Assembly: GCA_035649275.1 (NCBI GenBank)
Contig: DASRJW010000025.1
Coordinates: 1-41,757, forward strand
DNA: 41,757 nucleotides
Reading direction: 5' to 3'
DNA from: Candidatus Krumholzibacteriia bacterium
GTDB taxonomy: Bacteria; Krumholzibacteriota; Krumholzibacteriia; G020349025
The translations under genes were made by a program, and so were the position numbers. The notes under the pieces were generated by a model, which had not been told where the DNA came from, ran no database searches, and saw only the letters and a list, made by a program, of their open reading frames with translations. Shown here one piece after another: positions 9,501-17,886 of the stretch; positions within the stretch are counted from its first letter, which is position 1; every line of letters starts with the position of its first letter.

Positions 9501-11367
9501 GCCAGGCCCACCGCCGGCCCGGGACATTCCCAGTTTCAGCACCGTCACGGTGTTCAGCGGCAGGGGCAGTCCCATCCTGGACGAGACGCTGAGCGACTTC
9601 TCCGACGCGGAAGGCTTGGCGTTTATCACCGCCGCGCCGCGACGTGTTTTCGCCTCGCGGGATGGCGTCAACCACCTGGCCCTCGGGGCCCTGGAACCGG
9701 TGTGGTTCACCCCCGAGGCGCGCCCCGGCGCGGCGCCGCAACTCTTCTACCTCTATTACCGCCGCCGTCTCGACGACGGCATGCTGCGTGAACTGGTGCC
9801 CATCCTCAGCACCGACATCAGCGCTTTCCTCGGCCCGCGGCTGGTGGTGTCGAGCCAGAAGAGCCTGGCCGCTGCCGGGGTGCTGCCCTTGCTGCTGTCG
9901 CCTGCCGCTTACAAGTCGGTGCTGTTGCGCAACAATCGCTATGCCGTGGTGGAGGAATCCGCGGGAGAGCAGCGCTACTTCTCGAGCTATGTCCCCCTGG
10001 AAGATCGCTTCGGCGAACGCCTCGGCGCCTTGGCGGCGCAGCAGCTGCTGCAGCCCGACGAGTTCGCCGTCGAGGTGGATCGCACCCGCGCCCTCGTCGT
10101 CGGCTTGTCCACTTCCATGTTCGTGCTCACCTTGGCTCTGGCGGTGGCTTTCGCCGCCCGCATCTTCGACCCCCTGCGCAGCCTCATCGAGGGCACCCGG
10201 CGCATCGCCGGCGGCAACCTGGCCTTCCGCCTGCAGGCCCGAGGCCGCGACGAGATCGGCGAGCTGGAGCGCTCGTTCAACGACATGGCGGCGCGCCTGC
10301 AGACAGCACGTCTGGTGCTGGAGGAACGGCAGCGCTACCTGGAAGCAGTGCTCGGCAACATCGCTTCCGGCGTGGTGGCCACGGACGTGCAAGGACGCAT
10401 CACCGCGGCCAACGCGGCGGCCGAGCGCCTCCTGCGCCTGCCGCCCGAAGGTCTCGAAGGCCGCACCTGGGGCGAGCTGGCGGCGGCAGCCAAGGACAGC
10501 GGCGTGCGCGACTTCTGGGCCCAGGTCGGTACGGGGGCCGAAGGCGCCATCCACGAGCTCAGCATGCGCCGCAGCGAGGGGCGCTTGACGCTGCGCCTCA
10601 TCGTCACCGATCTGCGCCCGTCCGGCGTGGACGAATCCCTGGGGCGCGTCGCCATCTTCGAGGATCTCACCGAGATGATCCGGTCGAAGAAGCTGGCAGC
10701 CTGGGCCGAGATGGCCCGGCAAGTGGCGCACGAGATCAAGAATCCCCTCACCCCGCTCAAGCTCTCGGCGCAGTTCATGGAGCAAGCCTTCCGCGACAAG
10801 AGCGACAAGTTCCCGGAGATCTTCAGCGAGGGCATGCAGACGATCGTGCAGCAGGTGGACGTGCTGCGGCGCATCGCCAGCGAGTTCTCCGGCTTCGGCC
10901 GGGTCAGCAAGCGGGAGCCGCAACCCTTGGACTTGGGTGCGGTGCTGCGCCGCGTCACCGCGCCGTACCGCAGCGTGCAGGGTCTGCAGCTCGACCTCGG
11001 CACCGACGGCAGCGACTCTTTCCCCGGGGACGGACTCGTGGTGCGCGGCGACGAGGAGGGGCTACGCCGGGTCTTCACCAATGTCCTGGAGAACGCGCGC
11101 GAGGCCATGGGGGGCACGGGCCGGATCGCGCTCAGCGTCGAAGCCGCCGAGGCTGGGCAGGTGCGTGTGCGCGTCACCGACGAGGGCTCGGGTCTCACCG
11201 CCGAAGCGCGAGAGCGTCTCTTCGAACCGTACTTTTCTACCAAATCCACGGGCACCGGTCTCGGGCTCGCGATCACCCGCAGCATCTTGGAGGAGCTCGG
11301 CGGCTCGATCAGCCTCAGCAACCGTCCGGGCGGAGGCGCCGAGGTACAGATCACGCTCCCCACCTGA
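6586..11367 (+). CDS. Very large NtrY-like membrane sensor histidine kinase
   Basis: 1593 residues, about twice the size of ordinary NtrY. The first ~580 residues contain roughly ten membrane helices in groups (about 7-75, then about 325-580) with a 240-residue soluble loop between them. A second soluble region (about 585-850) is followed by two more helices, a third soluble region (about 920-1165) and a last helix leading to HAMP (about 1175-1245). Then come a PAS domain (about 1250-1360), a phospho-acceptor block with HEIKNPLTPLK in which H1382 is the likely phosphorylated histidine, and an HATPase domain with NVLENAREAM, DEGSGL and STKSTGTGLGLAI. The H-box sequence is the NtrY type. No response regulator gene is next to it. 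The ribosome-binding site at the chosen ATG is weak. The signal sensed is unknown. Confidence 0.88.
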   Translation: MQPRFLSIAAGLAAALGLLLEAGGAWPHDRAPAAWHWLFLAAAAAALLQLGLRRDGSAAARLRRLAWLVPVGLGLLLPSLLRTTPTEAWLARGDARLQRRFEVLRARVLGLEASARALGDSALTLVDSIPVAAGPEARVRLFDALEAMQRVRPAAAPAAPSVRLFDARGQLLAWAGTTHSGASGVRLTFFAPGPREIYFRRSGAGIFLVYDRQDGRDDATPADSVHTPRVLVEIPMSSFGRPRGEPVASRAGDDDAVEWNYEARLVPPYLTQKDIEIHGDPERGLQGDFVIRGADGVPRLLGRLSAPPRDDETLLQASRERRMQAWLVLVALGLGAWAVWSETARRAPWGSLWDRPWPLLAGLWMARLLLGFLHLPSPSLQGPGVLQPAAFAMDGFFGVLRTPLDLLLTALVLLASAALLFVQRLRRQTRHPEAAPAGTLRTLLGLLAAAASTVLAVRLAVAAAVRVAQNTSLPLLGTALDLQSPPALCLHAALLAGLAALLLLALLLVARLTPPRPPRWLLALAAAGVALALGLQSLPLAALVGIVVLWGGARLHALFLDERFTSFSLATLVLVALAATLTSEALQGEDFHAREEHVLARADEVRRLVDEERPFVLKHVLQDLEAEANLLEELTPGDATASASAYEIWSGSLLRGLSWPCQVRVYDELGQLASEFSIGLPYPPELPTLDSRERASITGAHIEQTEIEARSVGVVRLYRGSLPVHAGRLGQLRGYVVIDLPFAHESLVLAANPRLSPPELLQAGSGRGVGPRVGEAQLYLLAWLQGGFVSESSTPYLEVGEPLRDAGPAHAGWKRLRLANGAYLATEIPAGERTLLAGFHLLSPLERLLQWTQIAALDFAGAVAVLLVLMGLGRSRAAARALPALLVPKRLGFQQKLMGAFLVVALLPSVVVSLATQRIMAERSKSRNRDVAVDKARAAEAALTNVVRRELQSVLTSEYVEWYLRNATWYMTPGPPPARDIPSFSTVTVFSGRGSPILDETLSDFSDAEGLAFITAAPRRVFASRDGVNHLALGALEPVWFTPEARPGAAPQLFYLYYRRRLDDGMLRELVPILSTDISAFLGPRLVVSSQKSLAAAGVLPLLLSPAAYKSVLLRNNRYAVVEESAGEQRYFSSYVPLEDRFGERLGALAAQQLLQPDEFAVEVDRTRALVVGLSTSMFVLTLALAVAFAARIFDPLRSLIEGTRRIAGGNLAFRLQARGRDEIGELERSFNDMAARLQTARLVLEERQRYLEAVLGNIASGVVATDVQGRITAANAAAERLLRLPPEGLEGRTWGELAAAAKDSGVRDFWAQVGTGAEGAIHELSMRRSEGRLTLRLIVTDLRPSGVDESLGRVAIFEDLTEMIRSKKLAAWAEMARQVAHEIKNPLTPLKLSAQFMEQAFRDKSDKFPEIFSEGMQTIVQQVDVLRRIASEFSGFGRVSKREPQPLDLGAVLRRVTAPYRSVQGLQLDLGTDGSDSFPGDGLVVRGDEEGLRRVFTNVLENAREAMGGTGRIALSVEAAEAGQVRVRVTDEGSGLTAEARERLFEPYFSTKSTGTGLGLAITRSILEELGGSISLSNRPGGGAEVQITLPT

Positions 11368-11677
11368 AGGTGGAGGACGCTGGCAGGTGGTCTTGAACGA
11401 GCGGGTCCTGAACGAGCAGGCAGGGAAGAGGGGTGGGTCAGGCGTGGACCGGCTTCGAGCCTCACCTCGGGCCACTTCGCCCGAAAAGAGCCGCACTGCC
11501 GGCCTCGAGAGGCCGGCGCCCGGGCGCCTCCCTGGCGGGAGACCGACCCTGGGCCTATTTTATGCTCGAAACCCCCGTGGGCGTTATCATTACGGTGAGG
11601 GGACCACCCCCGCCGGGTGGAACCCCTGAGGTCTCGCCGCGTACCAAGGCTGGAGTCGTAGCCCGCCTGGAAGGTCC
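11368..11677. other. 310-base intergenic region with strong hairpins
   Basis: No gene is visible. It holds a 9-base direct repeat TGAACGAGC at 11394-11402 and 11409-11417, a perfect stem of GCCGGCCTC (11498-11506) with GAGGCCGGC (11509-11517), an adjoining 14-base palindrome at 11515-11528, and a second hairpin at 11599-11626. A less G+C-rich patch with TATTTTATG lies at 11556-11563 and could hold a -10 box, but no matching -35 is seen. The first hairpin may end the sensor kinase transcript and the second would lie in the leader of the DUF4159 gene. Confidence 0.5.
11599..11626 (+). promoter_or_regulatory. Leader hairpin before the DUF4159 gene
   Basis: GGGG (11599-11602), A, CCACCC (11604-11609), a five-base loop, GGGTGG (11615-11620), AA, CCCC (11623-11626): ten base pairs with a small asymmetric internal loop. 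It sits about 50 bases before the DUF4159 start. It does not match any riboswitch class that I know. Confidence 0.4.
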
Positions 11678-12388
11678 ATGGGAGCCGCACGGAGCACACG
11701 CCCGGCAAGCGGGGAGCTTTGCCTTCTCGGGGCGATTTTCGTTCTCTGCCTGGGAGCCTCGGCCCTCCCCGGTGCGGCCGAGGAACCAGCCCAAGAAGCC
11801 TGCATCCACATCGGGCGCCTGCACTACGACGGCGGCGGCGACTGGTACTCCAACCCGAGCTCGCTGCCGAACTGGATGGTCGCCTTCCAGCAGCGGACCG
11901 GCATCGTCACGGTGCACGAGGAAGTGGTCCTGCGCCCGGACGATGACACCCTGTACCGCTTTCCCATCGTCTACATGAACGGCCACGGCATGGTGAAGTT
12001 CTCCGAGGAGGAAGCCGCGCATCTGCGCGACTGGATGCTGCGTGGCGGCTTCCTCTGGGCCGACGACAACTACGGCATGGATCGCAGCTTCCGCCAGGAA
12101 GTCCGCCGGCTCTTTCCGGATCGGGAGCTCGAGGAGCTGCCCAACGATCACCCGCTGTACCGCTGCTACTACACCCTGCCGGGCTTGCCGAAGATCCACG
12201 AGCACGACGGCAAGCCGCCGCAGAGCTTGGTGATCCGCGACAAAGGACGGATCGTGCTCCTGTACACCTATGAGTCGGACATCGGTGATGGCGTCGAGGA
12301 TCCCGAGGTCCACAAAGATCCGCCGGAGCGCCGGGAAGCGGCCATGCGCATGGCCGTCAACGTTCTGGTTTACGCGCTGACGCATTGA
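11678..12388 (+). CDS. DUF4159 domain protein, exported
   Basis: 236 residues with a signal peptide (hydrophobic core about residues 14-30, ending GASALPGAAEE). The mature part matches DUF4159: IGRLHYDGGGDWYSNPSSLPN, then the R-x-G-I-V-x-V segment, PIVYMNGHG, LRDWMLRGGFLWADDNYG and NDHPLYRCYYTLPGLP. This family has a flavodoxin/GATase-like core of unknown function and is regularly found with MoxR ATPase, DUF58 and von Willebrand factor A genes in FCB and related phyla. None of those partners is in this window. A GGAAGG ribosome-binding site precedes the ATG. It opens a tight run of four genes to 19168. Confidence 0.85.
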   Translation: MGAARSTRPASGELCLLGAIFVLCLGASALPGAAEEPAQEACIHIGRLHYDGGGDWYSNPSSLPNWMVAFQQRTGIVTVHEEVVLRPDDDTLYRFPIVYMNGHGMVKFSEEEAAHLRDWMLRGGFLWADDNYGMDRSFRQEVRRLFPDRELEELPNDHPLYRCYYTLPGLPKIHEHDGKPPQSLVIRDKGRIVLLYTYESDIGDGVEDPEVHKDPPERREAAMRMAVNVLVYALTH

Positions 12389-12418
12389 GCCGGCGCGCGG
12401 CCGCGGGGGGAGCCTAGG

Positions 12419-15400
12419 ATGACCACAGCGGCGGGGGCGGAGAACAAAGTCCAGGAACGCGGCGCCCTGCTCGTGGCGCTGCTGCGTCATGGGAAGCGCC
12501 GGCACGCCCGGCGCGTCTTGCTTTGGGGCGGTCTGCGCATCGCCTGCCGCCTGGGACTGGGGCTCGCCGCCCTGCTCTGCCTGGCGGCCGTGGTCCCGAT
12601 CCTGCCTAGGCCGGTGGGGTGGCTCCTGGGGCTCCTCTTCTGGGGCGGGGCCGCCGCCCTGGTGTGGAGATCCTGGCTGCAACCGCTGCAGGCGGTGCCG
12701 AACCTGGCGGTGTTCTCCCGCCTGGTGGAGGAACGGCGGGATTTCCGCGACATGCTGCGCGCGGCCCTCGAGTTCAGCCAGCGCGGTGCCCCCGGCAACA
12801 CCTCGAACGACCTCGTCGCCGCCACCATCGACCAGGCCTACGGCGAGGCGAGCCGCCTCGATCTGGTGCGGCTCTTCGCTTTCCCCCAGCGGCGCCGGGA
12901 TGGCGTCGTGGTGGGCGGCCTCGCCCTCGCACTCCTGGCCCTCGCGCTCCTGGCACCCTCGGTGCCGCGGCGCGCCGCGCAGGCCCTCGCCTTCGCTTAC
13001 CCCTCGCCCGCTTCCATCGTCTACGGCGAGCTCGAGGTGCAAAGCGGCGACGTCGACATCCTCGCCGGCGACGACTTCATGGTGCGGGTGGTCGATCGCG
13101 GCCCCTTGGCTCCCGAGATGCTGCTGCGTTTCAACGACACCGGCGACCTGTGGAAGACGCGGGCGCTGCAGTCGCAAGGCGTGGGGCCGCCGTATGCCTA
13201 CGAGTTCCGCTTCGAAAACGTGCGCGACGCTACCTCCTATCGCTTCGAGAGCGGCAAGCGCCACACCGCGGAGCACCAGATCCGCGTCGTGCAACGCCCC
13301 AGCGTCGACCGCTTCACCCTGCGACTGGTGCCGCCGGCCTACACCCGGCGCGAAGCCCAGAGCCTGGAGGAAGGGCGCGGCGACGCCGTCGCCCTCGTCG
13401 GCACGCGGATCGAGATCGAAGGCACCGCCTCTTCGCCGCTGGAGCGGGGATCGCTCTTGCCGGAAAGCGATCCCGCGGCGGCGGTGACGCTGCCGGGGCC
13501 GCTGCGTCTGTCCCTGGACGGCGCCACCTTCCGCGCCGCTTTCACCTTGCGCGGCGACCTGCGCTATCACTTCGAGGTGGAAGATTCCCTCGGTCACGGC
13601 AACGCCGATCCGGTCACCTACCAGCTGAGCGCCATCGAGGACCGCCCGCCCTTCGTGGAACTCCGCGCCCCGGAGGCGGACGCCACCCTGCCCAAGTCGC
13701 TGCAGGTGGAGCTCCAGGTGCATGCCGACGACGACTTCGGCATCTCCCGCATGACCCTGGTCTCCCGCCGCGAGCGCGAGGGCGAGGACCTGCAGGAAAC
13801 CGAGAAGCGCACCGCCCTCGTCCTCCACGACGGCACCGCCGTCGATCCCGACGGCAAGCCCGTGGGCCGGGAGGGCGCGGCGGAACTGCTGAAGAAGCAC
13901 GCCTGGGACCTGAGCACGCTCGGGCTCTTCCCGGGCGACTTCGTTTCCTACTGGATCGAAGTGGAGGACAACGACGCGATCTCGGGCCACAAGACGGCGC
14001 GCACGCCCACCTATCGCCTGCGGCTGCCTTCCCTGGGCGAGCTCTACGCGGAGCTGCACGACCAGGACGAGAACCGCCTGAGCGAGATCGATCGCGTCCT
14101 CGAGGAAGGCAAGCAGCTGCAGCAGAAATACGAGCGTCTGTCGCGGGAGCTGAAGAAGAATCCCGAGATGGACTGGAAGAAGGAGCAGGAGATCCAGAAG
14201 TCCCTGGAGAAGCAGAAGGAGCTGGCGGAGAAGGTCGGCGACATCGCCGAGCAGCTGCAACACGAGGTCGAGAAGATGGAAGAGCAGCAGCTGGTGAGCT
14301 CCGAGGTCGCCCAGAAGATGGAGGAAATCCGCAAGTTGCTCCAGGAGGTCCAGGACGACACGCTGCGCGAATACATGCAGCGCCTCCAAGAGGCGATGAA
14401 GCAGATCTCGCCCGACGAGATCCAGCGGGCGCTGGAGAAGATGGAGCTGTCGCAGGAGGAGTTCCTGCAACGCCTCGATCGCACCAAGGCGCTCCTGGAA
14501 CAGCTGCGGCGCGAGCAGAAGCTGGACGCGCTGCTGGAGCGCACCGCGGAGCTGCTGCGGCAGCAGGAAGAGCTGACCCAGCGCACCGAGGCCCTGGAGA
14601 AAGGCGAGACGAGCCGCGCCGATTCGTCCTCCGCTCAGAAGGACGGCAAAGAGAACACGCCGCAGCAGGAAGGCGAGCGCCTGACCCAGGAGCAGTCCGA
14701 TCTCGCCGAGGACTCCACGGAGATGGAGAAAGAGCTCCAGGAGCTGCAGCAGGAGATGGAAAAGGCCGGGCGGCAGGAGCTCGACAAGGCGGGCGAGGAG
14801 GTGCAGGCGCAGAAACCCTCGGAACCCATGCGCGATGCGGCCGAGCAACTGCAGCAGCAGCAGATGCAGCAAGCCCAGCCGCAGCAGCAGAACGCCGAGC
14901 GCCGCCTGCGCGCTCTCTACCAGCGTCTCATGAACGCCCAGATGGCGATGAGCGCCGCCATGGCCCAGGCCACGCTGGAGGCCTTGCAGAAGGCCGCCCG
15001 GCAATCCCTAGACGTCTCCTTCCGCCAGGAGCTCCTGACCCGCCAGGCGGTGGACAACGGCGACGCCGAGAGGAGCGGCGACCTGGCGCGGTCCCAGCAA
15101 GCGCTGCGGGCAGCGACCCACAAGGTGACCGCGGATCTCGAGGCGGCGGGCAAGGAGTCGACCCAGATACCGCGGCAGGTCACGGCGCTCTTGGTGCAGG
15201 CGATGGGGAAGATGACTCAGGGAGTGGAGGGCTACGAAAAGGGCAACGCCCTCGCCGGCCGGCTGCACGGTGAGGACGCCTACGCCGATCTGAATCGCGC
15301 CGTCATCGAGCTCAACCGCTCCACCCAGGGCTGTCAGGGGGGGAGCGGCGGCAATCCGTCGGCGAGCCGGCGCCTGGGGGATATGGTGGGCATGCAGCAG

Positions 15401-15910
15401 AAGCTCAACGACGCCACCCGGCGCCTGCAGCAATCCATGCCCACGCCGGGGCAGATGTCGCCAGAGGAGCGGGCCCAGATGTCGCGCCTGCTGGCGGAGC
15501 AGCGTTCCATCGAGGCCGAGCTGCGCGACATCGACCGTCAGGCCCAGGACAAGCGCGACACGCTCGGCCGCATGGACCGCATGCTCGACGACATGAAAGA
15601 AGTGGTGGAGGACATGGAGAGCGATGGCGTCGACCAGGAGACCTTGGATCTGCAAGATCGCATCGTCTCGCGCATGCTCGACGCCAGCCGCTCCCTGCAC
15701 AAGCGGGATTACAACAAGGAGAGGGAGAGCCGCAGCGCCGGCGATGTCTACAGCCAGGGTGGCGGCCCTCTGCAAGAGGACGAGGCGCACAAGAAGCTGC
15801 GCCGCGATATCTTGCGCGCCCTCGAATCGGGGACTCCGGAGGAATACCAGGAGCTGGTGCGGGAGTACTTCCGCGCCATCGCCGAAGCCGAGGAGCCGAA
15901 GCTGCCGTGA
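12419..15910 (+). CDS. DUF4175-type membrane protein with long coiled coil
   Basis: 1163 residues. Two membrane helices lie at about 39-84 and a third at about 161-180. A beta-rich periplasmic part (about 190-540) resembles tandem Ig-like domains and is followed by a highly charged alpha-helical coiled coil from about 545 to 900 with runs of Gln, Glu and Lys, a Gln-rich patch near 805-830, and a further helical C-terminus. This is the architecture of DUF4175 proteins, which have no established function. Start ATG lies 30 bases after the DUF4159 stop with a GGGGAG motif upstream. Its stop overlaps the next start by four bases, so the two are translationally coupled. Confidence 0.75.
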   Translation: MTTAAGAENKVQERGALLVALLRHGKRRHARRVLLWGGLRIACRLGLGLAALLCLAAVVPILPRPVGWLLGLLFWGGAAALVWRSWLQPLQAVPNLAVFSRLVEERRDFRDMLRAALEFSQRGAPGNTSNDLVAATIDQAYGEASRLDLVRLFAFPQRRRDGVVVGGLALALLALALLAPSVPRRAAQALAFAYPSPASIVYGELEVQSGDVDILAGDDFMVRVVDRGPLAPEMLLRFNDTGDLWKTRALQSQGVGPPYAYEFRFENVRDATSYRFESGKRHTAEHQIRVVQRPSVDRFTLRLVPPAYTRREAQSLEEGRGDAVALVGTRIEIEGTASSPLERGSLLPESDPAAAVTLPGPLRLSLDGATFRAAFTLRGDLRYHFEVEDSLGHGNADPVTYQLSAIEDRPPFVELRAPEADATLPKSLQVELQVHADDDFGISRMTLVSRREREGEDLQETEKRTALVLHDGTAVDPDGKPVGREGAAELLKKHAWDLSTLGLFPGDFVSYWIEVEDNDAISGHKTARTPTYRLRLPSLGELYAELHDQDENRLSEIDRVLEEGKQLQQKYERLSRELKKNPEMDWKKEQEIQKSLEKQKELAEKVGDIAEQLQHEVEKMEEQQLVSSEVAQKMEEIRKLLQEVQDDTLREYMQRLQEAMKQISPDEIQRALEKMELSQEEFLQRLDRTKALLEQLRREQKLDALLERTAELLRQQEELTQRTEALEKGETSRADSSSAQKDGKENTPQQEGERLTQEQSDLAEDSTEMEKELQELQQEMEKAGRQELDKAGEEVQAQKPSEPMRDAAEQLQQQQMQQAQPQQQNAERRLRALYQRLMNAQMAMSAAMAQATLEALQKAARQSLDVSFRQELLTRQAVDNGDAERSGDLARSQQALRAATHKVTADLEAAGKESTQIPRQVTALLVQAMGKMTQGVEGYEKGNALAGRLHGEDAYADLNRAVIELNRSTQGCQGGSGGNPSASRRLGDMVGMQQKLNDATRRLQQSMPTPGQMSPEERAQMSRLLAEQRSIEAELRDIDRQAQDKRDTLGRMDRMLDDMKEVVEDMESDGVDQETLDLQDRIVSRMLDASRSLHKRDYNKERESRSAGDVYSQGGGPLQEDEAHKKLRRDILRALESGTPEEYQELVREYFRAIAEAEEPKLP

Positions 15911-17886
15911 AACGCCGGCTCCTCACCCTGGCGGTCATCTGCCTGGCCTGGGCGGCTCCCGCTGCGGCGCAGCAACGGGGCGCGCCGCCCGCCGCCCCGC
16001 GCGAACCGACCTACAGCGCCGAGCAGCAGGAGCGCCTGCATGCCGGGATGCTCGAGCTGCGCCGGCGCCAGCGGGAGAACGATCGGTCCGGGGCCATCGA
16101 GGTCGGCGAGCAGCTGCGGCGCGAATTCCCTGGCAACCGTCGGATCGAAGACGCCCTCCTCGACCTCTATCGCGTCGAACGCCGTCAGGACAAGCTGATC
16201 GCTCTGCTCGCCCAGCGCATCGAGCGCGATCCCGCCGCCCTGGACGAAGTGCGCGAGCTCTGCACCTACCTGCTGGCGCAACGGCGCACCCACGACGCCC
16301 TCGAGGTCATCCAGAAAGTGATCGCCGCCAATCCCGCCGACGAAGCCCGCTACCGCCTGGGGGCGGGGCTGCTGCGCAGCCATGGCCAGATCGATCTCGC
16401 CGCCGAGATCTACCGTCAGGGTCGCAAGGCCATCGGCAGGGAAGGGATCTTCGCCACCGAGCTCGCCCAGATTGCAGAGGGGCGAGGCGACTACGAAACC
16501 GCCATCAGCGAGTACCTGCTCCTGGTCATGGACCCCGAGCAACGGCCACGGGCGCGGCGCAAGATCCAGCGCCTGATGGAGCGGGCCGACGACCCCAAGG
16601 AAGTGCTGTCACGCATCGAGAAGCTCCGCGACCACCACCACGACTCGGCGGCGCTGCACGATGTCGCTGCCCTCGCCTACCTGCAGGTGGGAAAGCTGGA
16701 GGAGGCCTTCGCCGCCGTGAAGCTGGCGGACCGGTATGCCGAGGACCAGGGCGAACACCTGCTCGAGTTCGGCAAGCTGGCGCTGCAGCACGAGGAGGGC
16801 GAGCCGGTGGACCTGAAGCGCACCCGGCTCGGTGTGCGCGTCCTCCATCTCCTGCCGGAAGCGCATCCACAGAGCAACCTCTTGCCCGAGGCCTCGCGGC
16901 TTCTCGCCGAAGGTCTGGTCGCCGTGGCGCGCCAGGCCCCGGACGAAGCCTCGAAGCGCGAGCTCCTCCAGGAGGCCATTCGTTCCCTGGACCAGAGCGC
17001 CCAGGACTCGGGTTTCGCCAGCGTGCAGCGCGATGCCTTGGCGCTGAAGGCGCTCATCCTCTACGAGGATCTGGGGCAACCCGAAGCGGCGCTCTCGACT
17101 TTCCAGGAGCTGCTCGACCATCAGAAGACCCAAGGCGAGCCGGACCAGATGGTGCGGGTGCAGATGGCGCTCTGCCTGGCCGCCATGGAGCGGTTCGACG
17201 AGGCGCGCAAGCTGCTGGTGGAAGCTGCCTCCGCGCCCGCCGACAGCGATCCAGCCGAGGCGCCCCGTCCGCCGGGGATGCGGGCCCAGCCGACGGTGGA
17301 GAACATCGGCCGATCCCGGGCGCGCTACCACCTGGCCGAGCTGGATCTCGCCGAGGGGAAGTACGACCAGGCGCGCGACGGCTTCGCGGCGCTCGCCGAA
17401 GAAGCGCCGGAAGACCGCCTTTCCAACGACTGCCTCGACCTGGCGCTCACCCTCAACGAAGCGGCCTTCTCTCAGGATCCGGGCTTGAGTCGCTTCAGCC
17501 AGTATCATCGGGCCATGCTCCGCCGCCAGCCGGAGCAGGCGCGGGCGGAGCTGGAAGCCCTAGTCACGGAGCAACCCAATTCCTCGCTGCATGCCCTGGC
17601 GCTCTTCGAGCTCGGGAAGAACGACATGACCGCAGGGAAATACGACTCCGCCCTGCGTCGCTTCGCCGCGCTGGTGGCGGGGCAGCCGCAGCACCGGCTG
17701 GCGCCCCGAGCCCTGGAGGCGACGGGGGACCTGCAGCTCGAGAAGCTGCAGCAGCGCGAGCAGGCGGTCGCCACGTACGAGCGCATTCTCCTGGAGTACC
17801 CGGAGGATCTCTTCCAGGACGACGTGAGGAAGAAGCTGCTCGCGGCCCGGGTCGAGACGAAGGAGGAAGACAGTGCCACGCCTTGA
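15907..17886 (+). CDS. Periplasmic TPR-repeat protein
   Basis: 659 residues starting at GTG, which overlaps the DUF4175 stop (GTGA). A signal peptide (MKRRLLTLAVICLAWAAPAAAQ) is followed by helical repeats across the whole mature protein; clear TPR-like units include DALEVIQKVIAANPADEARYRLGAGLL, PEAALSTFQELLDHQ, KYDQARDGFAALAEEAPEDRL and KYDSALRRFAALVAGQPQHRLAPRALEATGDLQ. This is a protein-interaction scaffold with no catalytic motif. The tight coupling suggests it acts with the DUF4175 protein in the periplasm. Its 3' end overlaps the next gene by 14 bases. Confidence 0.8.
   Translation: MKRRLLTLAVICLAWAAPAAAQQRGAPPAAPREPTYSAEQQERLHAGMLELRRRQRENDRSGAIEVGEQLRREFPGNRRIEDALLDLYRVERRQDKLIALLAQRIERDPAALDEVRELCTYLLAQRRTHDALEVIQKVIAANPADEARYRLGAGLLRSHGQIDLAAEIYRQGRKAIGREGIFATELAQIAEGRGDYETAISEYLLLVMDPEQRPRARRKIQRLMERADDPKEVLSRIEKLRDHHHDSAALHDVAALAYLQVGKLEEAFAAVKLADRYAEDQGEHLLEFGKLALQHEEGEPVDLKRTRLGVRVLHLLPEAHPQSNLLPEASRLLAEGLVAVARQAPDEASKRELLQEAIRSLDQSAQDSGFASVQRDALALKALILYEDLGQPEAALSTFQELLDHQKTQGEPDQMVRVQMALCLAAMERFDEARKLLVEAASAPADSDPAEAPRPPGMRAQPTVENIGRSRARYHLAELDLAEGKYDQARDGFAALAEEAPEDRLSNDCLDLALTLNEAAFSQDPGLSRFSQYHRAMLRRQPEQARAELEALVTEQPNSSLHALALFELGKNDMTAGKYDSALRRFAALVAGQPQHRLAPRALEATGDLQLEKLQQREQAVATYERILLEYPEDLFQDDVRKKLLAARVETKEEDSATP

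Noticed and set aside
11382-11398. Sigma-54 promoter TGGCAG...TTGAA after the NtrY-like gene
   Set aside because: The spacing is one base off and the -12 GC is missing, so the match is worse than the element before hsp20.
11555-15004. 1149-residue minus-strand frame opposite the DUF4159 and DUF4175 genes
   Set aside because: Leu/Gln/His-rich antisense of the coiled-coil gene; the plus strand has coherent domains, ribosome-binding sites and gene overlaps.
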